From Desulfobulbus oligotrophicus (lineage in GTDB: Bacteria; Desulfobacterota; Desulfobulbia; Desulfobulbales; Desulfobulbaceae), in contig NZ_CP054140.1 in assembly GCF_016446285.1 (NCBI RefSeq), positions 415,501 to 479,500 of the forward strand: DNA of 64,000 nucleotides. The letters run 5' to 3'. The translations under genes and the position numbers were made by a program. How positions within the stretch are numbered: position 1 is the stretch's first letter; each line of letters begins with the position of its first letter. The notes under the pieces were generated by a model. The model saw only the letters and a program-made list of their open reading frames with translations, had not been told where the DNA came from and did no database searches. This document shows, one piece after another, positions 41,469-48,641 of the stretch.

Positions 41469-43529
41469 TTATGATTCGGCCTCGCCTTCAAGGAAATCAA
41501 TCTGATTTTCCATTGGTTTCATTTCAAGCCGGGGGATTATATCAATGCGTGCCGAATGTTTACTTTCCAGCTCAAGGAGCTCCGCCCGTTTTTTGTTGAG
41601 CAGATACTGTGCCACATCAAGCGGCAGTCGGCACTCGATCCTGCCCACCTTCTTCCGGCTGACACCGGTCTGAATACGACGTAGATAGTACAGGGCCAGC
41701 GTTTCAACCGAACGGACAACTCCCCTTCCCTGGCAGTGATCACAGGTCCGATAACTGCCCTTCTCAATAGGAGCCCCCATCTTCTGCCGTGAGATCTGCA
41801 TGAGCCCGAAACGGGAGATCCTGCTGATGTCGACTTTTGCCTTGTCACGTTTCATACTGACCTTGACCTGACGCTCAACCTCGCGAATATGCTTTTTGTT
41901 CCGCATATCGATGAAGTCAACCACAATCAGACCGCCCAGGTCCCGCAACCGCAACTGTCGCGCCAGTTCAGCAGCCGCCTCCATATTGGCCAGGAAGATT
42001 GTTTCGTCAAAGTCGGCATTTTTTGATGTCCGCCCGGAGTTGACATCAATGGCGACCAACGCCTCTGTGGGATTGATGACGATCGAACCGCCGGACGGCA
42101 AGGCCACCTGCGGCTTGAAGATGGACTCGATCTGTTCTTCGATATTAAACTGATTAAAAATCGGTTTAACGCCCCGATGGAGCTTGACCTTGACCTGACG
42201 CTGCTCCTTCGGCAGCAGGCTGATAAAGGCGTTGACATTGTCCAGCGACTCTTTGGTATCAACGGTAATCTCCTGAATCTCCGGAAAAAAGTAATCCCGA
42301 AGAAAACGGACCACCGTATCCCGCTCCTCATAGACAAGGGCGGGCGCCTCCATGGTCTGACCGCGGTGCTTCACCTCTGCCCACAAGGCCAGCAAACTCT
42401 GCAGATCCTTTTCCAGGACTGTCTTGGTGATCTCAGCGCTGGCTGTCCTGATAATGTATCCGATACCTTCGGGAATCTCGAATCCGCTCATGATTTCCCG
42501 CAGGGTGCCCCGGCGCTCCTCGCCGACAATCTTACGGGAAATACCGGCGGAATCACTGCCGGGCATCAGCACCAGACAGCGGCCCGGCAACGACAGATAG
42601 GTGGTCATGTTGGCCCCCTTGTTGCCGGTAACCTCTTTCACCACCTGGACCAGCACCTCCTGCCCCTTTTGCAGCACCTCCTCAATCTTCAGTTTTTTCC
42701 ACTGCTGCTGGGCAATGAGGTCACGAATACGTTCATTCACATCCTCACGATAGTATTCAGGATGGATCTCGTTGAAAGGGAGAAACCCGTTGCGGCCGGT
42801 ACCGATATCCACAAAGGCTGCCTGCAGGTTGGCCTCTATAGAAACAACCCGCCCCTTGTAGATGTTGTTCTTGGTTGGTTCACGGTCACTGGTGGTTACA
42901 TGAAACGATTCCAGCCGTCCGTCTTCAACCAGGGCCACGCGGCATTCCTCGGGCTCCTCGGCATTGATAAACAGTTTGTAAACAACCGGTTTTTCAGGAA
43001 ACTCCGAATGATCATCCTCGACAACGTCATCAAGTTCTTCCTCATCCTCCGCATCGGCCACATCCTCCGGCGCTTCATCACCACTCTCTGATACATCTGC
43101 CGCAGGATCCGGCGCCTCTTCCTGCAAGGGCCGTTTTTTAGCACTGCGTCGCGGCCGACGTTTCCTGGGTGGTGCCGGCCTGACCTCGGCCTTGGCCTCG
43201 ACCTCCGGTGCCTCTGATGCCGCCAGTGCCTGCTCTTCAGTGTTGTTCCGGGCAGCTGCAGCCGCCGGCGCCTGCTCCGGCGGCGCCTTCTTTAAACCGG
43301 CATCGTCCGCAGGGGCTGACCGTGCCTTTTTTCCGGCTGGTTTCTCCGCTTTATCTTTATTATCTTTATTATCTTTATCATCGGGCCGGGCCTGTAGATC
43401 GACCGTTTCAGGCGTGGCTGCTGCAGCTGATTTACCTGGGATGCTTTTCCACCAGGCACCGGTTCGTGCCTTGCGTTCGGGCAAGGCTGTATTTTTCTGT
43501 TCGTTCTGTTCGTGTTCTATCTCTGTCAT
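41469..43529 (-). CDS. rng: Ribonuclease E/G family endoribonuclease
   Basis: A 686-residue Rne/Rng protein. Residues 1-180 are a low-complexity charged extension (Lys/Ala/Pro then Asp/Glu-rich: DVADAEDEEELDD), unlike compact RNase G. The S1 domain begins KNNIYKGRVVSIEANLQAAFVDIG. The catalytic Asp pair is in AIDVNSGR and VVDFIDM, and the zinc-link CDHCQGRG is intact, so tetramer formation is expected. It cleaves single-stranded AU-rich RNA for rRNA maturation and mRNA decay. There is no long C-terminal degradosome scaffold; the disordered part is N-terminal instead, as in some other bacteria. rne would be an equally valid symbol. Confidence 0.92.
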   Translation of the reverse strand: MTEIEHEQNEQKNTALPERKARTGAWWKSIPGKSAAAATPETVDLQARPDDKDNKDNKDKAEKPAGKKARSAPADDAGLKKAPPEQAPAAAAARNNTEEQALAASEAPEVEAKAEVRPAPPRKRRPRRSAKKRPLQEEAPDPAADVSESGDEAPEDVADAEDEEELDDVVEDDHSEFPEKPVVYKLFINAEEPEECRVALVEDGRLESFHVTTSDREPTKNNIYKGRVVSIEANLQAAFVDIGTGRNGFLPFNEIHPEYYREDVNERIRDLIAQQQWKKLKIEEVLQKGQEVLVQVVKEVTGNKGANMTTYLSLPGRCLVLMPGSDSAGISRKIVGEERRGTLREIMSGFEIPEGIGYIIRTASAEITKTVLEKDLQSLLALWAEVKHRGQTMEAPALVYEERDTVVRFLRDYFFPEIQEITVDTKESLDNVNAFISLLPKEQRQVKVKLHRGVKPIFNQFNIEEQIESIFKPQVALPSGGSIVINPTEALVAIDVNSGRTSKNADFDETIFLANMEAAAELARQLRLRDLGGLIVVDFIDMRNKKHIREVERQVKVSMKRDKAKVDISRISRFGLMQISRQKMGAPIEKGSYRTCDHCQGRGVVRSVETLALYYLRRIQTGVSRKKVGRIECRLPLDVAQYLLNKKRAELLELESKHSARIDIIPRLEMKPMENQIDFLEGEAES
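43351..43377 (-). repeat. 9-bp in-frame tandem repeat inside the RNase E/G gene
   Basis: Three exact copies of TTATCTTTA, coding (minus strand) for a DKDNKDNKDK run in the charged N-terminal extension. Being a multiple of three it can expand or shrink without frameshift. Confidence 0.85.
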
Positions 43530-43610
43530 TCGTTTCCTGTCTCATTTTATCAGCACGCTGCTACGCACGCCCGGCCGAAAACAGGCCCCATATGTACCCG
43601 GGAACCTCTG

Positions 43611-44591
43611 TCAGCGCACCCGATGGTAATACCGGGTGCCTCCATGGGCCTTGATGTGCAGGACACCAGCCTGCACCAGCGGCATGAGCAGCTGCTCAAC
43701 TTTGTCCGGACCGCCAAGGCGGAAAATCCGGTCTACATCAACGGCGGTGCATGGCCGCCGTTGCACAATTTCCTGTATTTTCTCCAACACCACGGGCAAC
43801 GATACCGGGGGAACAGACCGTGTATCGTCCAAGGGGTGCTGGTGCGCCGCATCCGGGGCGGCAAAGGATACATCAACCGGCAGATTGAGCTCGGTACCAA
43901 GCCGGGATGCACAAGCTGTCAACTGTTCCGGCGGCAGGGGATGCGCAGCCGGATCCGCCGGAGGCCGTACCACCGTATTCAGCTGTATTCTGTCCAGCCG
44001 CATCGGTTGGAGCGCGGCAACCAGAGCATCCAGGTCCTCGGTGGAATCGTTCATTCCCCGGACCAAAAGAATCTCAAGCCAAAGCATACCGGAAAAGGCA
44101 TGGCTGAAAACAGTCAAACCTTCAATAACCTTCTGTATATCAATCCCGGCCGCCGGACGGTCAACCCCGGCAAAACTCGCTGATCGAGCTGCATCCAGGG
44201 AAGGCACAACAATGTCTGCGGCCATGAGATCACGACGAACCGCCTCATCATGTAATGTTGTCCCGTTTGTCAGAACAGCCACCGGTTTACGGGTTGTTTC
44301 CTTTAAAAACCGGAGGATGGTGCCGATCTCGCTGTGCAGGGTCGGCTCCCCTTTGGCCGTCACGGTCAGCACATCCACCTTGTCCAGCAGCTCCGGCTGC
44401 CGGCACCAGTCGGCAACTTCCGCCATAACAGCTGCCGCAGACGAGTAGGCGGCTCGCCTGCATACCGTTGCAATTGTTGGTCCGACCTCGCAGTAAACGC
44501 AATCAAGGTTACAGATTTTCTGGGGAAAGAGGTCGATGCCGAGGGAGCGGCCGAGTCGCCTGGAATTCACCGGTCCGAAAATATAGTTCAT
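43611..44591 (-). CDS. Radical SAM protein (COG0731-like) with C-terminal winged-helix-like region
   Basis: A 326-residue radical SAM enzyme when started at 44591 (MNYIFGPVNSRRLGRSLGIDL). The cluster motif is CNLDCVYC (Cx3Cx2C), followed by VTAKGEPTLH (GGEP-type SAM contact), VLTNGTTLHD and IVVPSLDAA. The last 70 residues (IQEIVQRRPCTAVDVDRIF..KVEQLLMPLVQAGVLHIKAHGGTRYY) look like a winged helix. A 14-codon longer form would begin at a TTG. The family is often annotated as a wyosine-like or uncharacterised radical SAM protein; the substrate is unknown here. Confidence 0.85.
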   Translation of the reverse strand: MNYIFGPVNSRRLGRSLGIDLFPQKICNLDCVYCEVGPTIATVCRRAAYSSAAAVMAEVADWCRQPELLDKVDVLTVTAKGEPTLHSEIGTILRFLKETTRKPVAVLTNGTTLHDEAVRRDLMAADIVVPSLDAARSASFAGVDRPAAGIDIQKVIEGLTVFSHAFSGMLWLEILLVRGMNDSTEDLDALVAALQPMRLDRIQLNTVVRPPADPAAHPLPPEQLTACASRLGTELNLPVDVSFAAPDAAHQHPLDDTRSVPPVSLPVVLEKIQEIVQRRPCTAVDVDRIFRLGGPDKVEQLLMPLVQAGVLHIKAHGGTRYYHRVR

Positions 44592-44741
44592 AAAGCGTTG
44601 CGGGCGGCCACAGATGCCGCAACCGGCCCTCAAGGAAAAATCAGTACTGGCTTCGGAAAATCAGGCTATTGGGAACTGTTATGAATGGGGGTTTTTATCC
44701 GAATTCGCACAGCAGCGCAAGGCAAATCTGTGAGTTTTTGC

Positions 44742-44770
44742 TTGACACATTGTAGGCGGACACGTACAGT
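44742..44770 (+). promoter_or_regulatory. Sigma-70-like promoter for lptD
   Basis: Consensus TTGACA (44742-44747), 17 bp spacer, TACAGT (44765-44770), leaving a leader of about 135 nt before the lptD start. The rest of the 320 bp upstream region shows nothing else. Confidence 0.6.
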
Positions 44771-44914
44771 CAGGCCCATTGCCGTCGACTGTTCCCCCTC
44801 CTGTTTCGCTAATAGCGACAGGTAGTTGCGTGTCGTGATCCCTTCATCCAGACATGGAGACTCCGGCCCAGCATTACCCTTTCTTTACTCAGACACCCGA
44901 AGGAGTCGATCGAG

Positions 44915-47113
44915 GTGCATCACGTTAAAACTTCCACTCCGATCCTTGCCTGGACTCTTTTCTTTCTTGTACACCTCTTCATTCCCCAGACCGCCGGGGC
45001 CGATACGGTCCAGGCACGACAGTGGGAACTGAGCGCGGATAAACTGACCAGACACGAGAACCCTCCGACCATTATCGCCGAGGGCAATGTCATCCTTGAG
45101 AAGCAGCAACCTGCCACCACGATCAAGGCGGACAGGGTCTCCTATGACATCACAAACAGCGTGCTCACCGTCACGGGAAACGTGTATATCGATGTCGGTA
45201 CCGACCGGCTGGTGGCCGACTCCGGCGCCATTGATCTGGACAGGGCGACCGGCACCTTTCATAATGCCACAGTCATCCAGGAAGATAAGGAAGTCCATTT
45301 TGAAGGCCGGGTCATTGAAAAAACCGGGGCCCTCACCTATCACATTGCCGATGGCTGGGTGATCACCTGTAAACTCGAGCCCGGACAGACCCCGCCCTGG
45401 TCCTTTGCCGCCTCTGACGTGGAGATCACCGATGGCGGGTATGCCTGGCTCAGCCATGCCACCTTCCGCATCCTTGATGTACCCGTACTCTACACGCCTG
45501 TCATGGTGCTTCCTGCCAAACGTAAGCGGCAGACCGGCATGCTCTTCCCAACATTTTCCCTTTCCGATCGCGACGGTTTCAGTCTGGAAACCCCTTTCTT
45601 TCTCAACATCTCGCCGAGTGCCGACCTGACGCTCTATCCTCGTTATATTGCCAACCGGGGCATCATGACCGGAGCGGAATTCCGCTACATATCCGATGAG
45701 AACAGCAAGGGCATGCTGATGGGGAACTTCCTCAACGACAGACTCTCCGATCCAAACGAAGTTGACTACTACAGAGAAGGTCATTTCACCCACACCAACG
45801 CCAACCGCTACTGGCTGCGCGGCAAGGCCGACCAGGATATCGGTTCCTGGACCACCAGGCTGGATCTTGATCTTGTCTCCGACCTTGATTATCTGCGGGA
45901 ATTCGATATCGGCTCAACCGGGTTCAGCATCAGCCAGGAGAAATTTTCCGATGCTTTCGGCCGCGGCTTCATCGACAAAACCAACAAGTACCGGGAAAAC
46001 ACCGTTGCCACGCTTCGCTCCTGGGACAACGGCACCGCACTGCTGGGTGAGGCCATGATCATCAACGATGTGAGCGAGCAGATCTATACCGACAACAACC
46101 CCTCCAAGGCATGGACCCTGCCTTCACTCACCCATTCAGGGGTTCTGCCCATCACCTTCCTGAACAACCCCGACTTCTTATGGAATGCCAACTACACCAA
46201 CTTCTGGCGTGACAAGGGCGTGAACGCCCAGCGGATCGACTTGGCCCCCACGCTCTCAACAGGCATCCCGATCAGTCCCTATCTGGAAGCGACCGTAGCC
46301 GCCGGCATTCGCAACACCTCCTACATCATCGATGACAACGGTGCCGATGCATGGGGGGGAAAAGATTCAGAAAACCGTTTTCTCTCTCATTTCAGCAGCG
46401 AGCTCGGCACAACCATGATGCGGGATTTTGCCGTCAGCCTGGGCGGTGGAGACAGCCTCAACCATACACTCAGACCCTTTGTCGGGTACAGCCACGTCTC
46501 AATTCCGGATCGAAAGACTCTGCCCCAGTTCGACAGGATTGACGAACTGGAAGAGGAAAACGCCCTCTACTTCGGCATCAACAACTTCTTTTCCATTGCC
46601 GGCGAACAAAACGGTAAAGAATTTGAACGGGACTATGCCTTTCTCAAGGCGAAGCAGGGCTATGATCTTCGCAATGAAAAGAGCGACAAACCCCTGACGC
46701 CCGTTATTGTTGAAACCGGATTTTATCCGCTGCAGAACATGCGGATTAAATACACCACCCACATCGATGTCTACGGTGACGGCGCCTTCCTCCACTCCAT
46801 TGACAGCAGTTATCATGACGACACCGGTACCCATTACACCATGGATTACCGCTACAACGAACGGGAAGATATCAACTCGGTCAAGGGCACGCTCTGGTAT
46901 GAGCTCCCCTACAACCTGGCGGCCGGATACAGTCTGGAACGCGCCATCGAACAGAGCAACACCCTGGAAGAGGTGGTTCGCCTCCGCTATACCCAACCCT
47001 GCTGGTCAGTGGAACTTTCCTCCAACTCAACGCCGGGCGACCAGACCTTCATGCTCACGTTCCGTTTGGCCAACATCGGCAACCCCCTGGGTTTCGATCT
47101 GCCCGGCAGATAA
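44915..47113 (+). CDS. lptD: LPS-assembly protein LptD
   Basis: A 732-residue outer-membrane protein. A signal peptide (about 1-29, ending at TAGA-D) is followed by an OstA/LptA-like beta-jellyroll (WELSADKLTRHENPPTIIAEGNVILE.. VTGNVYIDVGTDRLVADS) that takes LPS from the periplasmic bridge. The rest is a C-terminal barrel with the LptD-typical GMLFPTFSLSDRDGFSLETPFFLN and repeated amphipathic strands. It inserts LPS in the outer leaflet with LptE, so the organism is LPS-bearing. A DHH phosphoesterase gene begins 14 bp after its stop. Confidence 0.93.
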   Translation: MHHVKTSTPILAWTLFFLVHLFIPQTAGADTVQARQWELSADKLTRHENPPTIIAEGNVILEKQQPATTIKADRVSYDITNSVLTVTGNVYIDVGTDRLVADSGAIDLDRATGTFHNATVIQEDKEVHFEGRVIEKTGALTYHIADGWVITCKLEPGQTPPWSFAASDVEITDGGYAWLSHATFRILDVPVLYTPVMVLPAKRKRQTGMLFPTFSLSDRDGFSLETPFFLNISPSADLTLYPRYIANRGIMTGAEFRYISDENSKGMLMGNFLNDRLSDPNEVDYYREGHFTHTNANRYWLRGKADQDIGSWTTRLDLDLVSDLDYLREFDIGSTGFSISQEKFSDAFGRGFIDKTNKYRENTVATLRSWDNGTALLGEAMIINDVSEQIYTDNNPSKAWTLPSLTHSGVLPITFLNNPDFLWNANYTNFWRDKGVNAQRIDLAPTLSTGIPISPYLEATVAAGIRNTSYIIDDNGADAWGGKDSENRFLSHFSSELGTTMMRDFAVSLGGGDSLNHTLRPFVGYSHVSIPDRKTLPQFDRIDELEEENALYFGINNFFSIAGEQNGKEFERDYAFLKAKQGYDLRNEKSDKPLTPVIVETGFYPLQNMRIKYTTHIDVYGDGAFLHSIDSSYHDDTGTHYTMDYRYNEREDINSVKGTLWYELPYNLAAGYSLERAIEQSNTLEEVVRLRYTQPCWSVELSSNSTPGDQTFMLTFRLANIGNPLGFDLPGR

Positions 47114-47127
47114 CCCCTGGCAGCACC

Positions 47128-48093
47128 ATGGCCCAAATCGATGTCTTCAACGGCGATGCGGACGGCATCTGTGCACTGCAACAGCTGCGCCTCCACACAC
47201 CCCGGCCCGGAGCCCGTCTTATTACCGGAGTCAAACGCGATATCGCTCTGCTTGACCGGCTTGACGGGGTCTCCGACAGCCGGATCACCGTGCTTGACAT
47301 CTCGCTGGAGAGCAACCGCCAGGCCCTGCTACACCTGCTCGACAACAACAATCATATCGTGTACATCGATCATCACTACAGCGGTGAAGTTCCCACCAGC
47401 CCTCTTCTTGCCGCACACATCAACCCCTCGCCTCAACTGTGCACATCACTGATCGTTGATCAGCTGCTTGGCGGAGCTCACCGGGCCTGGGCCATTGCCG
47501 GTGCCTTTGGTGACGGCCTGGACGAGGTTGCCCGCACACTTGCCGACCTCCTTGCCCTCAGCACCGAACAACAGCAGGTGCTCAACGAGATCGGCGTGCT
47601 GTTCAACTATAACAGCTATGGGCTGACCCTGGACGATCTGTTCATTCATCCGGCCGACCTGTTCCGTGCGGTCAACCGGTTCAGCGATCCGTTCCACTTT
47701 CATGCCGCCTATCCCCGGCTGGAACAACTGCGGCAAGGGTATGCAGAAGATATGGACCGAGCGGCTTGTCTCAAACCCGCCCATGCCTACAGCGGCGGCA
47801 GAATCTTCCTCCTGCCCGAGGCACCCTGGGCCCGCCGTGTAATCGGTATACTTGCCAGCCGTTACAGCCGTGAGCACCCGCAACTGGCCCACGCTGTTCT
47901 GCTTCCCCGACCGGATGAAAGTTATCTGGTCAGCGTGCGCGCCCCTTTAACAAACCGGCACGGTGCAGACACGCTCTGCCGTCAGTTTGCCACCGGTGGC
48001 GGCAGGACAGCCTCTGCCGGCATCAACCAGCTCCCGCAACAGGAGCTGGACCAATTCATCAGGGCGTTCAGCAGACAGTTCCCTGCGCTCTGA
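47128..48093 (+). CDS. DHH family phosphoesterase-like protein
   Basis: A 321-residue protein with an N-terminal DHH-type domain: FNGDADGICAL (metal Asp pair), TVLDIS, and the name motif VYIDHHYSG. AGAFGDGL gives a further metal-binding Asp. The C-terminus (TLCRQFATGGGRTASAGINQL) is the DHHA1-like glycine-rich RNA/nucleotide-binding part. Such proteins hydrolyse short oligonucleotides, pAp or cyclic dinucleotides; which one cannot be told. Follows lptD by 14 bp and probably shares its mRNA. Confidence 0.82.
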   Translation: MAQIDVFNGDADGICALQQLRLHTPRPGARLITGVKRDIALLDRLDGVSDSRITVLDISLESNRQALLHLLDNNNHIVYIDHHYSGEVPTSPLLAAHINPSPQLCTSLIVDQLLGGAHRAWAIAGAFGDGLDEVARTLADLLALSTEQQQVLNEIGVLFNYNSYGLTLDDLFIHPADLFRAVNRFSDPFHFHAAYPRLEQLRQGYAEDMDRAACLKPAHAYSGGRIFLLPEAPWARRVIGILASRYSREHPQLAHAVLLPRPDESYLVSVRAPLTNRHGADTLCRQFATGGGRTASAGINQLPQQELDQFIRAFSRQFPAL

Positions 48094-48203
48094 TCAGTCG
48101 TTCAACCGGTATGCCGGAAAAGCCGAACCAGGATCTGTTGCGCGGACAGGTGTTGTTCTGAGTGCGACAACAGGCCCAGACTGCCGGGTTGCCGGACCGT
48201 TCT

Positions 48204-48503
48204 TCACACCAGCTTCTGTTCCACACTCCGGATCTTGTCAGCCATGGTCTGATCGCGATCGATGCGGGTTCCCAGCTTGATGGTGGTGGTAATACGCGGT
48301 GCCCCCATCTCATGCACCCGTTCGTGGCAACGCTTCACCGCTGCCATGACCACATCCCACTCACCTTCGATATTTGTGCCATAGGCATGCAGCTGGGTTT
48401 TCAACCCCGCCTGCTGTAAAATCCGGTGACACTCCGCCACATATGGGGAGACAGACACACCAACGCCAAGCGGTACCAGACAAAGATCAAGAATAACGTG
48501 CAT
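48204..48503 (-). CDS. MTH1187-family thiamine-binding protein
   Basis: A 99-residue ferredoxin-like fold protein of the thiamine_BP (DUF77/YqgV) group. It starts ILDLCLVPLGVGVSVSPYVAECHRIL and has the conserved HAYGTNIEGEWDVVMAAVKRCHERVHEMG and ITTTIKLGTRID. The family binds thiamine pyrimidine-type ligands and forms tetramers. Cytosolic. A Shine-Dalgarno (GGAGAG) precedes the ATG at 48503. No close partner gene. Confidence 0.9.
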   Translation of the reverse strand: MHVILDLCLVPLGVGVSVSPYVAECHRILQQAGLKTQLHAYGTNIEGEWDVVMAAVKRCHERVHEMGAPRITTTIKLGTRIDRDQTMADKIRSVEQKLV

Positions 48504-48641
48504 ACTTCTCTCCTCTCCAAGATATTTGTAAGCGTGCGAAACAGTTATTGAGACGGTTTGACCGGCGCCTGCTCAGCCTGACTCTTCTGCAGCTGTGAAC
48601 ATGCGTGCGGTGTTCAGAAAAACAACAACGAGCCGCACTCC

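Noticed and set aside
42177-43091. Plus-strand open frame of 304 codons inside the RNase E/G gene
   Set aside because: Antisense to conserved catalytic sequence; no recognisable domain or ribosome site.
43351-43377. Possible CRISPR-like or phase-variation repeat
   Set aside because: Only three 9 bp units with no spacers and in frame; it is a coding low-complexity repeat, not a CRISPR, and length change would not switch the gene off.
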